Positions 40,205-48,798 of a stretch of 64,000 nucleotides of DNA are shown here, piece by piece. The stretch's first letter is position 1, and every line of letters starts with the position of its first letter. The DNA comes from a virus. The position numbers and the translations under genes are program-made. The notes below the pieces were generated by a model that searched no databases, was not told where the DNA came from, and saw only the letters and a list, made by a program, of their open reading frames with translations. The stretch lies in IMG/VR virus record IMGVR_UViG_3300032032_000001, positions 84,365-148,364 of that record. One strand, 5' to 3'.

Positions 40205-41731
40205 TTAGATAGCAACCGCTTTATCTACGGAGTCAATAGCTAGGTACTCAATGAGATCCCTAAGCTCTTCCACCGTGTACGGCTTACCTTTTGTTCCACG
40301 GCTGTGGATGTATTTATGGCATTCGTAACAGACTGGCACCAGATCCTTAACTGGATCCACTACGTGCTCCACGCCGTTGCGGGAATGGATGGGGTTGACG
40401 TGATGAACCTGTAGGTATCTTTCGACCAAGCTTCCCAATTTATGGTGCTCCCCCGGAGCATAGTCACAGACCTGACAAACAAACCCGTAATGGTCTAAGC
40501 AGGCTGCTCTCGCCTTTGGGTCTCGTTCGTAACTGGTCAACTTGACTTCCTTAGCCTTACCCTCTTTGAAGATGTAGTTAGCTAAGAGCCTGTGCTTCTC
40601 TTCACATGCCATCGTGAAACCGTACTCATGTGCACCCTCGTACGCAGGCTCTGCGTCCGGATTACAAAGGGTAGGTTTCACCCAGCGTGTGATCAAAGAC
40701 CTAATAGGCTTATCGTCGTAAACAGAGCTTTGCCAGTTCTCGTAAGGGATTACTTCGCCGACTAAGTCGTGACCGGATGGGTACTTCTTAGGACCAGTCC
40801 AGAATCGGTGTTCGTGCCCACGACGCCACCGCCGTTTCTTCTCCCACGTAAATCCCTCTACTTCTGTGATTTCTGACTCTTCACGCTCACCAACATACGT
40901 AACACTTCTTGGGCTAACCCTATTAAGCATGGTTTTGTAGATACGGGCTTTCTTACTGTTGGGCTTTTTACAGCGCCTGAGCTTGCCCTTCCACTTCCTA
41001 CGCTCATTGATACCAGTAATATCCTCTCGAACACTGGGGTCCTCGGTTTGCAGATACATAAGCATCGAAGCAAACACTCGGTAAATAGACATGAAGGTTT
41101 TACCGTTCTCTATGTTTCTCGCATCAGAAAGCTCCGCTCCAGGAGAGGAAGCATTTCTGGCAGGCTCGGAACACACAAAGTTAACGTAGTCACCAACACA
41201 CTCAAAATCCCTGAAGCAAGTCACCAGATTCATCTTAAGGAAGAACTTTGACCCAAACTCCCCATCCCTTCCCTCTGCGTGAAGAAATAGGATGAGATTG
41301 TCTACATCTTTATCGGATTTATTATCCCTTAATACGTAGAACCCTGAGATTGGGTAGTAGCACTCGTCGTATAAACTCCACAGGCTCCAACCGCATTTTC
41401 TCAGGTTAACGTAGAAGCATGGGAACGGGAGCTTCTCAAGCTCCTCCATCCCAACCTTGCTTATGTCGGTAGCCTCTAGCTTTTCCTGCATAATCTTGGG
41501 GAGGCAGAAAACCTGCTGACCCCACTTGTTGTAGTCGAGCATACAATGGATCTCATTCTTAAAGACCTCATCGTATGGACCACTCATAAATTCGGACGCT
41601 AACCAGTCGGCGACGCTGCCATTACCCATACCGGCTTTGCCGATGTGCGTGGCAACCATCAGACCCTTTGCGGTGTCTGGGTTTATATCTATTAACCAAT
41701 CATAGTGTGGTGTCGGGTATGTGGGATCCAT
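40205..41731 (-). CDS. AcrVA2-like anti-CRISPR domain fused to a C-terminal HNH endonuclease
   Basis: 508 residues. The first about 370 residues follow the AcrVA2 pattern: WGQQVFCLPKIMQEKLE near 71-87, then LPFPCFYVNL near 101-110, and a C-terminal RRGHEHRFWTGPKK near 303-316 with RWVKPTLCNP near 350-359. AcrVA2 in Moraxella has RRGHWHGYW and an RWxPAxFVN end and blocks type V-A CRISPR by lowering Cas12a. Residues 395-490 form an HNH nuclease: CQVC near 423, LQVHHVNPIHSRNG near 442-455 with the catalytic His, and VCYECHKYIHS near 470-480. The fusion of both parts in one gene is unusual. It overlaps the next gene by one base. Confidence 0.7.
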   Translation of the reverse strand: MDPTYPTPHYDWLIDINPDTAKGLMVATHIGKAGMGNGSVADWLASEFMSGPYDEVFKNEIHCMLDYNKWGQQVFCLPKIMQEKLEATDISKVGMEELEKLPFPCFYVNLRKCGWSLWSLYDECYYPISGFYVLRDNKSDKDVDNLILFLHAEGRDGEFGSKFFLKMNLVTCFRDFECVGDYVNFVCSEPARNASSPGAELSDARNIENGKTFMSIYRVFASMLMYLQTEDPSVREDITGINERRKWKGKLRRCKKPNSKKARIYKTMLNRVSPRSVTYVGEREESEITEVEGFTWEKKRRWRRGHEHRFWTGPKKYPSGHDLVGEVIPYENWQSSVYDDKPIRSLITRWVKPTLCNPDAEPAYEGAHEYGFTMACEEKHRLLANYIFKEGKAKEVKLTSYERDPKARAACLDHYGFVCQVCDYAPGEHHKLGSLVERYLQVHHVNPIHSRNGVEHVVDPVKDLVPVCYECHKYIHSRGTKGKPYTVEELRDLIEYLAIDSVDKAVAI

Positions 41732-42066
41732 TACTCAGAAGCCCACCCAAAAAACAGGTACATACGAGTCCCCTTTTTATTCTTTTGCTTGTGTTCGTAT
41801 CCTCTAGATGTGTCCGTCAAATCTAGGCACCCTGCGGGCCCCCATTTGTTATCAATCCTCGGATCACCATTGTCCACCAACTGATTGGCGAACTCGTATG
41901 CGTCTTTTCCCGCAGGTACATTTATAACTTCAAACTCGTTCTTCTCCGCAATTGTGCCCGTGTAGCCGTCCTGACCGTAGTCATAGTTGGCTTGCTCGAC
42001 AGCGCTCGAAAAAGCGCTCTCCGGGTCCTTCCCAAAAGCTTCAGTGAAGAAACACTGTGCTCCCAT
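41731..42066 (-). CDS. Unknown phage protein
   Basis: 111 residues behind ATGGAGG. Compact alpha/beta sequence (FFTEAFGKDPESAFSSAVEQ; KNEFEVINVPAG). Gly/Asn-rich near the end (GPAGCLDLTDTSRGYE). A small widespread type of phage accessory protein without known function. Its stop touches the start of the AcrVA2-like gene, so the two share a transcript. Confidence 0.65.
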   Translation of the reverse strand: MGAQCFFTEAFGKDPESAFSSAVEQANYDYGQDGYTGTIAEKNEFEVINVPAGKDAYEFANQLVDNGDPRIDNKWGPAGCLDLTDTSRGYEHKQKNKKGTRMYLFFGWASE

Positions 42067-42078
42067 AGAAAACCTCCA

Positions 42079-42225
42079 TTATTTTGTTTTTCTGAATCGT
42101 AATATATTTCTTACTGCTCTCCCCCAGCGCTTAATTCCACGCCAGAGGGCCTTGAGTTTATCTCCCCACCACAGAACTGTTTGCGCTAGTTCTTTGGCGG
42201 ACTGTTTGTCGTGTATCACTGGCAT
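42079..42225 (-). CDS. Short basic helical protein
   Basis: 48 residues from the ATG at 42225 (GGGAGG site). Helical and very basic (WGDKLKALWRGIKRWGRAV and a KTK end), amphipathic; possibly membrane-active or nucleic acid-binding. Its start touches the stop of the upstream gene. Unknown function. Confidence 0.5.
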   Translation of the reverse strand: MPVIHDKQSAKELAQTVLWWGDKLKALWRGIKRWGRAVRNILRFRKTK

Positions 42226-42563
42226 CACGCGGCCTCCCTTCGTTTCCTGTGTCTTGATCTGGCGTTCTTGTTTGAACATCCTCGGGAGCAATACTTTGAT
42301 CGCTCCCTAGACATATTCTCACACTCAGACCAGCTACAAGAAGTTGTAACTTTGGGGTGGGCAGGTGTCGCCTTGTTTGTTTTCTTTACGATAACCCGTG
42401 CTTCTTTAGCCTCCTGACGAGGCCGGTCACCCATTGAGGGCCGGGTTGAACAATTCGTATACCAGCATTGCTCGGCAGACGCGGGTATCCTTGCGCTGGG
42501 ACAATGTCTTGCGCATACCCATGTATCAAATGTTAGCCATCTAGAGTCTTGGTTTCGTCGCAT
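42225..42563 (-). CDS. Cys-rich zinc-finger-like protein
   Basis: 112 residues from the ATG at 42563. Cys pairs (CARHC; CWYTNC; CSWSEC; YCSRGC) and a closing basic segment (NARSRHRKRREAA) resemble a CGNR-type zinc finger at the C-terminus. It may bind nucleic acid. It overlaps the preceding gene by 31 bases. Confidence 0.55.
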   Translation of the reverse strand: MRRNQDSRWLTFDTWVCARHCPSARIPASAEQCWYTNCSTRPSMGDRPRQEAKEARVIVKKTNKATPAHPKVTTSCSWSECENMSRERSKYCSRGCSNKNARSRHRKRREAA

Positions 42564-43009
42564 GGGGTCCAATCCTTAAGCGGTACAATCTCTCTCTGTA
42601 TCAAGGAGAAGTCCCTAATACAGTCCATGAATCTCTTCTCTATACCTATAAAACTACGGACGTTCTGAAGCTGCGCCTCGCACACGTTACCGCTCACGTC
42701 TACAGAGACCGTATAGCAGTAGTCATTGTCGGTAACAGCTTCGTACACAGCGTTATCCCATCCAACAATGACCATCGCTGGGTACTCATCTCCGGAACCT
42801 TGTAGGGCCCGAAACCGAACACCAGCTGCCGCCGCCGCATGTAGATCATCGTTGTGCCCATAGTTTGCTTCGTAGAACGTGTAATCCAGCACACCCTTTG
42901 GAAGGTTACAGGATTGATTAATCTCATCAGGCTCCAGAAGGTTGCCGTCAGAAATTTTATCTATATCATCAGGGTGGATAGTTACCTGTAACCAGCAGCG
43001 ATCACCCAT
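42533..43009 (-). CDS. Unknown phage protein
   Basis: 158 residues from the ATG at 43009, overlapping the end of the upstream gene by eight bases. Beta-rich N-terminus (CWLQVTIHPDDIDKI), an Ala-rich helix (LHAAAAAGVRFRALQG), and a mixed body with several Cys. Unknown family. Confidence 0.6.
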   Translation of the reverse strand: MGDRCWLQVTIHPDDIDKISDGNLLEPDEINQSCNLPKGVLDYTFYEANYGHNDDLHAAAAAGVRFRALQGSGDEYPAMVIVGWDNAVYEAVTDNDYCYTVSVDVSGNVCEAQLQNVRSFIGIEKRFMDCIRDFSLIQREIVPLKDWTPCDETKTLDG

Positions 43010-43613
43010 CAGAGTAAACCCCGGGATCTTCAACCCCGGCAGCAATCATCATCATAGGCGAAGCGTACGGACAGGCCGGACAACCAAGATAGGTTCCCCG
43101 CCCCTTTCCACCTTTCAGTGACTCCTGATCTAACTCAAGAGAAACCTCCATAATCTGCTTACAGCCACAGTTCGGGCAGCCGTTAACCAAAACCGGTTTC
43201 ACAGTGCATGGCTTTGCTACCGGTATGCTTGTTGGGCGTCCATTTGGAAGCCCGTAATCCCTATTAAAATCTTTCATTATCTTTTCCTCCTTCTCTTCGA
43301 ATAGTTCGGAAAAGAGCTTTCGCCCCTCCTCTGTTAATTTGACGTATCTTTTTCTCGTAGCAGGCCAACCGATAGCGTGGCCGGTCTCTACTAGGTTACG
43401 AACTGCCCTACACATGGTCGCAGCACTCATGCCGAGAGATTTGAGCAGGTCCTTCTGCCTAGCGCCCGCATAGTCTGGCAAACGGTATAATGCCTTCCCT
43501 ACCCGGATGGCGTTACCAGTTAGTTCTACCGGTACAATCAGCTTATGGCCGCCAATTTCTTGGCCCCCGTGGTAGTTCTTGAGGATCACTACCAGATCCC
43601 TTTGTATAGGCAC
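43002..43613 (-). CDS. Winged-helix regulator joined to a zinc-ribbon domain, with internal start
   Basis: 203 residues. Residues 40-105 look like a MarR-type winged helix (QKDLLKSLGMSAATMCRAVR; RKRYVKLTEEGRKLF). Residues 145-185 carry CPNCGC and CPAC, a zinc ribbon. The ATG at 43277, between the two parts, is preceded by AAGGAGGAAAAGATA, so the 91-residue zinc-ribbon part may also be made separately. The whole is a likely DNA-binding regulator of the accessory operon. Confidence 0.65.
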   Translation of the reverse strand: MPIQRDLVVILKNYHGGQEIGGHKLIVPVELTGNAIRVGKALYRLPDYAGARQKDLLKSLGMSAATMCRAVRNLVETGHAIGWPATRKRYVKLTEEGRKLFSELFEEKEEKIMKDFNRDYGLPNGRPTSIPVAKPCTVKPVLVNGCPNCGCKQIMEVSLELDQESLKGGKGRGTYLGCPACPYASPMMMIAAGVEDPGVYSDG

Positions 43614-43653
43614 AGTGGCCCCCCAAATTAGAATTGTTTCATATCATCTCTTT

Positions 43654-43845
43654 CTAGCCATCAAGCCCGACTACGGTGTACCCCTTGCCCTCTATGAATT
43701 CGAGCGCCTCAGCCTCGATTGCATCGGCAGTGGGCCCGTCGTAGTTGGGGTCCTCAGCGTCTGGATGGTTATCCACCCAGCCAAGGTCTTCAGCAAAGAC
43801 TAGCGTCTCCCCAAAGCCCTCGTAGTTATATATTTTATCTGTCAT
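43654..43845 (-). CDS. Small acidic protein
   Basis: 63 residues from the ATG at 43845 (GAGAGG site), overlapping the upstream gene by four bases. Very acidic (DLGWVDNHPDAEDPNYDGPT); the fold is unclear. Possibly a DNA mimic, by charge alone. Unknown. Confidence 0.5.
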   Translation of the reverse strand: MTDKIYNYEGFGETLVFAEDLGWVDNHPDAEDPNYDGPTADAIEAEALEFIEGKGYTVVGLDG

Positions 43846-44048
43846 ACACTCATCCTCTCGTTCGTTACTTCTGACTGATACCAGCGGAGTTCCGCCCGGT
43901 TTATCCATCGGCTCTTGCATTCCAAACAAGAGCATCGTTCATATGCCTCTGTCATAGGAGGCTCTTCGTCATTGCCTAGCCCTTCGCTTTCGATATTATC
44001 GCTAGCGCAGACCGGGCACCTTTTTGGTATTACGGTGTCTTCAAACAT
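43842..44048 (-). CDS. Zinc-ribbon protein
   Basis: 68 residues from the ATG at 44048. CPVC and, about 25 residues later, CSCLEC form a zinc-ribbon pattern. The protein overlaps both neighbours by 4-8 bases, an operon arrangement. May bind nucleic acid. Confidence 0.6.
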   Translation of the reverse strand: MFEDTVIPKRCPVCASDNIESEGLGNDEEPPMTEAYERCSCLECKSRWINRAELRWYQSEVTNERMSV

Positions 44049-44235
44049 CTTCCACCTCATAGGTATCGCAAAGACCGAAGGCTTCTGTGCAACCCTCTCG
44101 TTCTATGTCATCAAGCCTCGCCCTAGCTCTTGCAAGCAGGGCAGACATGTTTTCTTTATTGAAGATGGCTTCTCCGTCAGCTTCGGTTTCAATGCTGAAG
44201 GCCATGTCCATCATATGGTTATATTTAGCTGCCAT
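44041..44235 (-). CDS. Small helical protein
   Basis: 64 residues with central SALLARARARLDDIEREG helix. The start overlaps the previous stop by 11 bases and its stop overlaps the zinc-ribbon start by eight bases. Unknown function. Confidence 0.55.
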   Translation of the reverse strand: MAAKYNHMMDMAFSIETEADGEAIFNKENMSALLARARARLDDIEREGCTEAFGLCDTYEVEDV

Positions 44236-44473
44236 CTTTGGCCTCCTTTTTCCAATGTCCGAAGGCGTCTTCTACCAACTCTTTGGATGGGACTCCCTCG
44301 TCGTCATCATGCCAAGGAGTGCCTTCGTTTAAACAAAAGCCCTCCTCATCGAACAGATCATAGAAACGATCCCTATCCTCGCCAGGATCATCTCCTTGCC
44401 AGCACAGGTACACGTCCACCTTACGACCATATATCTCGTACTCCGCAACACGCTCGCTATGAAGCTTAGCCAT
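44225..44473 (-). CDS. Small acidic protein
   Basis: 82 residues, very acidic (CWQGDDPGEDRDRFYDLFDE), with a short beta N-terminus (EYEIYGRKVDVYL). Coupled to neighbours by overlap. Unknown. Confidence 0.55.
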   Translation of the reverse strand: MAKLHSERVAEYEIYGRKVDVYLCWQGDDPGEDRDRFYDLFDEEGFCLNEGTPWHDDDEGVPSKELVEDAFGHWKKEAKDGS

Positions 44474-44895
44474 TAGTATTCACACGACGTGCTCATCGGG
44501 TCACCAAGCCCATTCAAAGTCTCAGATACCCATCTGTTTAGATCGTAGTGCTCAATTTCTTTAGGTGTGACCACCGCTGCCGTGCCCACCACATACCTGT
44601 ACTTCTCAGCACCAACCTCCATAAACGTGATGGACCACCCATCAGCGATATGGGGTTGTATTTCCGAGAAGATATCTAAGTCGAAATCCTCACCAAGTTC
44701 CTCATCGTACTTACAGTGAGGGATGCTTCCGCAGTCACTGTTCGGCCCAAAAAGAAATCCATAGAGAGTTCCGTGCTCTTCGGTTTCGTGCGTAATGACC
44801 TCTGCCTCAGAGATCGTCTCAGCCCACCGCAGAAACCCGACATCGTCTTTAACCTTTGTGTAGCTCGTTCGAGCTGTTGCATAATAATTAGCCAT
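44473..44895 (-). CDS. Unknown phage protein with MANYYATARTSY start
   Basis: 140 residues. The opening MANYYATARTSYTKVKDDVGF and the middle GTLYGFLFGPNSDCGSIP are typical of a phage protein family of unknown function. Mixed alpha/beta, Asp/Glu-rich. Stop and next start share a base. Confidence 0.65.
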   Translation of the reverse strand: MANYYATARTSYTKVKDDVGFLRWAETISEAEVITHETEEHGTLYGFLFGPNSDCGSIPHCKYDEELGEDFDLDIFSEIQPHIADGWSITFMEVGAEKYRYVVGTAAVVTPKEIEHYDLNRWVSETLNGLGDPMSTSCEY

Positions 44896-44897
44896 GC

Positions 44898-45212
44898 CTA
44901 ACCTCCTTTGTATGCGTTGGAAACTTTCCTAAGCTGTTCCCAATCAATAGCGTCACAGATTTCGTTATCACTAAGCTCGTGCCCTTCTTCTGTGGCAGCA
45001 TCCAGAACCATACCCACAGCCTCGACAGCATCAGAGCTGTCGAGACTATGGAGTAGTCCAATGTGGTAGGCCTCAGCCTGCCCCTTAGAGCCGTCTTGTG
45101 GGAAACTCTGGATCTCCCGAGCCTTTGAAAGCAGCCTAGTGAATAGGTCTATAGCCTTAGCCCTCATTGTTTCTTTTGTCTCGCCCCAGTGGGCGTAGTC
45201 GTACTCAACCAT
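44898..45212 (-). CDS. Unknown helical accessory protein
   Basis: 104 residues, helical, acidic. Contains YAHWGETKETMRAKAIDLF and SDNEICDAIDWEQLRKV. Coupled to the gene before (one-base overlap) and after. Unknown. Confidence 0.6.
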   Translation of the reverse strand: MVEYDYAHWGETKETMRAKAIDLFTRLLSKAREIQSFPQDGSKGQAEAYHIGLLHSLDSSDAVEAVGMVLDAATEEGHELSDNEICDAIDWEQLRKVSNAYKGG

Positions 45213-45484
45213 TAGTAATCCTCCGGCAGAAGGATCGTAGTCACGCTCCTATCCCGCTCTGTGATGATCCAGAATTTAATCCCGTCATCCGTGTGGTACA
45301 CCGACAGAAGGCGCTCTCCCGCCTTCAAAGCGTCATCATTACTCTTCTTGTCTTCATCACAGCAATCACCCCAGTCACAACGGGCATGACGCACAAGACT
45401 CTTCTGAGCCTCTTTAATGCTGGCCTCTTTACCCAGCGTGTTTTCAAAGTTAGCGGTGGCAACCACCTGTCCAAGTTCAAACAT
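45212..45484 (-). CDS. Widespread phage/plasmid protein (WIITERDRS type)
   Basis: 90 residues. RHARCDWGDCCDEDKKSNDD and then the C-terminal FWIITERDRSVTTILLPEDY match a common small family in plasmids and phages, with no known function. The start has AGGAGAT. Good coding evidence from family resemblance. Confidence 0.7.
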   Translation of the reverse strand: MFELGQVVATANFENTLGKEASIKEAQKSLVRHARCDWGDCCDEDKKSNDDALKAGERLLSVYHTDDGIKFWIITERDRSVTTILLPEDY

Positions 45485-45508
45485 AATCTATCTCCTTGTT
45501 AGTTGTTT

Positions 45509-46285
45509 TTAGTACCAAGCGTGCATTCCATGCCCAGCCTTGCCCCAAAACTCACACCAAGATCCCGCTTCTTCAACGATTTTGATCTGATCTTCTATGG
45601 AATCTTTGCAAGGGTCCTCAGGTTTCGCATCTAATAGTTCTCCGTTCCTTGTCGCAATTTCTTTAAAGACTCTTGCAGCTTCCTTTAGCCTTTCTCCATA
45701 GGCGGTGAGTGCTTCTGGCTCGTGGTTTTCGTAAGCCTCATTTCTGAGATCGTCATCCAACCACTCGATATAATTTAAACATTTGCCCCGAAAGGATTCA
45801 GGACCAACCGCTATCCCGGTAATTGTTCCAAGCCCGCCCTTTTCCGTGGCCAGACTCGCAACACGTTGACCAACGCAGTGCGTCAAGTAGTCCTCTTCGG
45901 TAGGAAACCTTCTAAAGAACTTAGCCCGATCTTCACGGGTTGGTAGCTCTTTTATTTCCCTGTAATACTCTCTAACGAAATCATCAGCCACCTTGTCCTG
46001 TCCCACCAAGGGGGCACCCAATGTTTCCAAGGGGGACACCACGCAGGCAGACCTAACAAACTCCCACTCCTTTATTTTGGAGCTTAGTTCGATGGCCACT
46101 TCTTTATCGGTAAACTCCTCGGCCAGATCGTTTGGATAATGCATAGGATTTTCCCGGTCACCCAGGAACTCTTTCCAAGCATCATCGTACTCTTTCCGAA
46201 GCCTTGTTATATGAGCCTCTGCGAACAGAAGGTTCTCTTTTTTATCTGGAATATTCTTATCTTTAACACACCAATCCAAACCCAT
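45509..46285 (-). CDS. Unknown phage protein (MGLDWCVKD type)
   Basis: 258 residues starting MGLDWCVKD, a phrase repeatedly seen in phage hypotheticals. Charged helical protein with ETLGAPLVGQDKVADDFV in the middle. Preceded by AAGGAG and a leftward TTTCAGTATAAG promoter-like element at about 46343-46354. Unknown function. Confidence 0.65.
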   Translation of the reverse strand: MGLDWCVKDKNIPDKKENLLFAEAHITRLRKEYDDAWKEFLGDRENPMHYPNDLAEEFTDKEVAIELSSKIKEWEFVRSACVVSPLETLGAPLVGQDKVADDFVREYYREIKELPTREDRAKFFRRFPTEEDYLTHCVGQRVASLATEKGGLGTITGIAVGPESFRGKCLNYIEWLDDDLRNEAYENHEPEALTAYGERLKEAARVFKEIATRNGELLDAKPEDPCKDSIEDQIKIVEEAGSWCEFWGKAGHGMHAWY

Positions 46286-46433
46286 GATATTAACTCCTTT
46301 GCTATGGTTTGAGGCCAGACAGCCTCATTGGTTTCCAGTATACTTATACTGAAATACCGATTATGTTTGCTGTAATGACACCAATGATGTATACATCGTT
46401 TCGGCTATCAAGACTTGGCCCATTAGGTGAGCT

Positions 46434-46979
46434 ATGGGAAAAAGAAGTGAAACAGAGTTGTCTACTTGGTCTGGGGGGAAGTTTGACTTCACCAACCCGG
46501 ACCCGAAGGATATTCATATCAGCGACATAGCCCACGCATTATCGTTACAGTGCCGCTTCAATGGGCACATAAACGAGTTCTACTCTGTGGCCGAGCACTC
46601 CGTTCTGGTGGCAGATATACTATTCGAGAGGCACGCCGATCCAAAGCTGGCCATGACTGGGTTACTCCACGATGCGGCGGAAGCATACATAGGAGATATC
46701 GTATCCCCACTAAAGCATCTTCTCCCTGGTTTCTTAAAGTACGAAGCCTCTGTGGAGAAATGTATATCCATTAAGTTTGGTATACCGTACCCTTTGCCCA
46801 CGGAAGTTAAAGAAGCAGACAAGGACGCACTTAAGCTGGAGTTCACGCTGTTGGCCCCGTTCACGCAGAAGGAGCCATACACACCAAGAAAGCCTGTAGA
46901 CGCTGAGGCCCGATTCCTGAAAAGGTATTATGAGTTAGGGAAGATTAACCTTGGAGACTGTGATGATCAAAGCATCTGA
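46434..46979 (+). CDS. HD-domain nucleotide phosphohydrolase (YfbR-like)
   Basis: 181 residues behind AGGTGAG. The HD motifs are clear: FNGHINEFYSVAEHSVLVA (residues 41-59) with H54, TGLLHDAAEAYIGD (about 73-86) with the HD pair H77-D78, and a D near 126. This is the YfbR/5'-deoxynucleotidase-like group common in phages, probably hydrolysing deoxynucleoside monophosphates or balancing nucleotide pools beside ribonucleotide reductase. It starts the rightward endolysin/tail-chaperone operon. Confidence 0.85.
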   Translation: MGKRSETELSTWSGGKFDFTNPDPKDIHISDIAHALSLQCRFNGHINEFYSVAEHSVLVADILFERHADPKLAMTGLLHDAAEAYIGDIVSPLKHLLPGFLKYEASVEKCISIKFGIPYPLPTEVKEADKDALKLEFTLLAPFTQKEPYTPRKPVDAEARFLKRYYELGKINLGDCDDQSI

Positions 46980-47217
46980 GCAGCGTGTGCTGTGGGAATT
47001 TATCGGGAAGAAGTCTGCGAAGTCACGTGACAGAGAGAATGGGGTCGGCCCGTTTGAGATAACGAGTGAGGACACAGAGATACCAAGACACTTAGATTGC
47101 CCAAACTATGACCAGTGTTTGGGTTTTGCCGCCGATAGAAGATGGTCTTCTTTCGGATGTAAGGGATGCAGAAAGACTAACCACGGAAGATTTGTTGAGG
47201 AGGGTAGAGCACTATGA
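46963..47217 (+). CDS. Small Cys-rich zinc-binding protein
   Basis: 84 residues from the ATG at 46963, inside the end of the HD gene. CPNYDQC and CKGC could hold zinc. A basic N-terminal segment (QRVLWEFIGKKSAKSRDREN) may contact nucleic acid. Overlaps the endolysin start by four bases. Confidence 0.6.
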   Translation: MIKASEQRVLWEFIGKKSAKSRDRENGVGPFEITSEDTEIPRHLDCPNYDQCLGFAADRRWSSFGCKGCRKTNHGRFVEEGRAL

Positions 47218-48080
47218 GTTCCCCGGAAGAATACAACGCTAGATCAATGGAAAAATTTGGATGGGATCGGGAGTGCTTAGACCTCCCCCCCGAAGCTACG
47301 ATGGCTGATGTCACACAAGCGGCTATCGAGTTCCAGAAGGAGCACGGATTAGACCCTGACGGTCTAGTCGGGCCCATGACATGGAGGCGCATCCAGGCCT
47401 CAAACGAACTACGCCTACACGAGAAGTACCCGGACGCTAAGGGCTTTGTTCTCGTTGGGGGCAAACCAATTCCTGTGGATTTCCCAGCAAAGATGTGCTC
47501 TCCCTCTTCGGCATATTCTTTGATTGGTCTGGGAGGCCACTCAACACGTTCCCCTGATAAACAGCCGACACAGGTTGTTTGGCATTGGGACGTGGCGGTA
47601 AGTGCTGCCTCCTGCCACAGGATCCTAAAGAGACGGAAGCTATCTACACATGGCGCTATCGACAATGACGGCACCTTTATTCAGTTTTTAGACTTCGCTC
47701 TTCACGTTGGTTGGCACGCTGGTACTCGGCTGGTCAACAAGCGTTCTATAGGCATTGACTTATCCAATGCCGTGTATACAAAGTTTAATCTTTATTACAA
47801 GCGTGGGTGGGGCCCTCGTCCCGTGATTAAAGCTACGGTACATGGACGGGAGCACACCCTGCTTGGTTATTATGACGCACAGCTGAGGACTGCTGGAAGG
47901 GTGGCCGCATTGATAAATGATCTATTTGACATCCCCCTAGTATCCCCGGATACCACCACCATCATAGAAGATCCAGAAGACTACGCTGGGCATATCGCAC
48001 ATTATCACATAACAAAGCGAAAATGGGATGTCGCAGGATTTCCATTTAAGGACGTTTTGGAGGGAAAGTACAATGAGTAA
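47214..48080 (+). CDS. Endolysin: N-acetylmuramoyl-L-alanine amidase with peptidoglycan-binding domain
   Basis: 288 residues with GGAGGG. Residues 25-65 are a PG_binding_1 domain (AIEFQKEHGLDPDGLVGPMTW). Residues 120-255 are an Amidase_2-type domain: VVWHWDVAVSAASCHRILK near 121-139, then HGAIDNDGTFIQF and HVGWHAGTRLVN near 165-176, with conserved His residues for zinc. It should cleave the amide bond between muramic acid and L-alanine, lysing the host. No signal peptide is visible, so a holin or other exporter is needed. It is followed immediately by the tail chaperone gene. Confidence 0.88.
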   Translation: MSSPEEYNARSMEKFGWDRECLDLPPEATMADVTQAAIEFQKEHGLDPDGLVGPMTWRRIQASNELRLHEKYPDAKGFVLVGGKPIPVDFPAKMCSPSSAYSLIGLGGHSTRSPDKQPTQVVWHWDVAVSAASCHRILKRRKLSTHGAIDNDGTFIQFLDFALHVGWHAGTRLVNKRSIGIDLSNAVYTKFNLYYKRGWGPRPVIKATVHGREHTLLGYYDAQLRTAGRVAALINDLFDIPLVSPDTTTIIEDPEDYAGHIAHYHITKRKWDVAGFPFKDVLEGKYNE

Positions 48081-48798
48081 GAAGAGTAAGCCGGATTTAA
48101 GTAAACTAAAGTCCAGGATTCAAAACCCCGACGAGGTGGAGGAGAGAGAGCCCCCCAAGCCAGATCTAGACGGCCCCAGTATCAAGCCTGAGACGATTCG
48201 GCAGATGAAGGACTATGCTCGGGACGTAGAGAAGCTTCGCAAGGAAGAGCACGAGGAGGAGCAAGAGCCCGAGAAGATCGAGCTTGAGGAAGTCCCGGAG
48301 GGCACGAGCCCAGCGGCTTTCGATGACCATACTTATTACCGCCAAACGCCCTCGGACAACCCTAAGGTTCGAAAAGCAATCGAAGATAAGTGCTCTGAGA
48401 TGGATTTCGCGGACCTGATTATTACAGGGCGGGTAACCCAGGTAGTGCCAGTTATCCCAAACAAGCTTGAGGTCGAGTACCAGTCATTGTTGGCGAGTGA
48501 GACTTTCTGGATTGAACGTGAAGCCGAGAACCAAGGAACAAGCGACTGGGCCCTCAGAAGTTGGATGGGGTACGCCCGTCTGGCCATGGCAATTGTTTCC
48601 ATTAACGGTAAGGACTTTCCCGGTAAAAATCTAACCACAAAGGATGAGATTGACCGCGACAGCTTCGAGAGGAAATTTAAGTCAGTAATGAATATGGGCG
48701 AGAAGCCCATTGAGTACCTTCTGGTAAATCTGGGCTGGTTTAACGACAGGGTTGATCGTCTCTCAGAGAGCGACTTCGATGAACTAAAAAATGGATAG
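48073..48798 (+). CDS. Tail assembly chaperone, short form (G-like)
   Basis: 241 residues from the ATG at 48073 (GGAGG site). A charged, disordered N-terminus (residues 1-80, EEE/KEE-rich) precedes a compact helical domain with DFADLIITGRVTQVVPVIP (about 117-135), then EVEYQSLLASETFWIERE and SWMGYARLAMAIVSING (about 172-188), the style of phage tail assembly chaperones, which bind the tape measure during tail building. At its end is the slippery A-AAA-AAT (48786-48792); a -1 shift makes a longer form ending at 49124. Confidence 0.75.
   Translation: MSKKSKPDLSKLKSRIQNPDEVEEREPPKPDLDGPSIKPETIRQMKDYARDVEKLRKEEHEEEQEPEKIELEEVPEGTSPAAFDDHTYYRQTPSDNPKVRKAIEDKCSEMDFADLIITGRVTQVVPVIPNKLEVEYQSLLASETFWIEREAENQGTSDWALRSWMGYARLAMAIVSINGKDFPGKNLTTKDEIDRDSFERKFKSVMNMGEKPIEYLLVNLGWFNDRVDRLSESDFDELKNG
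48786..48792 (+). promoter_or_regulatory. Programmed -1 frameshift site AAAAAAT
   Basis: In the zero frame the codons are CTA AAA AAT, so A-AAA-AAT is an exact -1 slippery heptamer. A stop (TAG) follows two codons later in the zero frame. A TTGGC/GCCAA stem at about 48809-48826 could stimulate. The -1 frame is open without stop to 49124. Confidence 0.75.
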
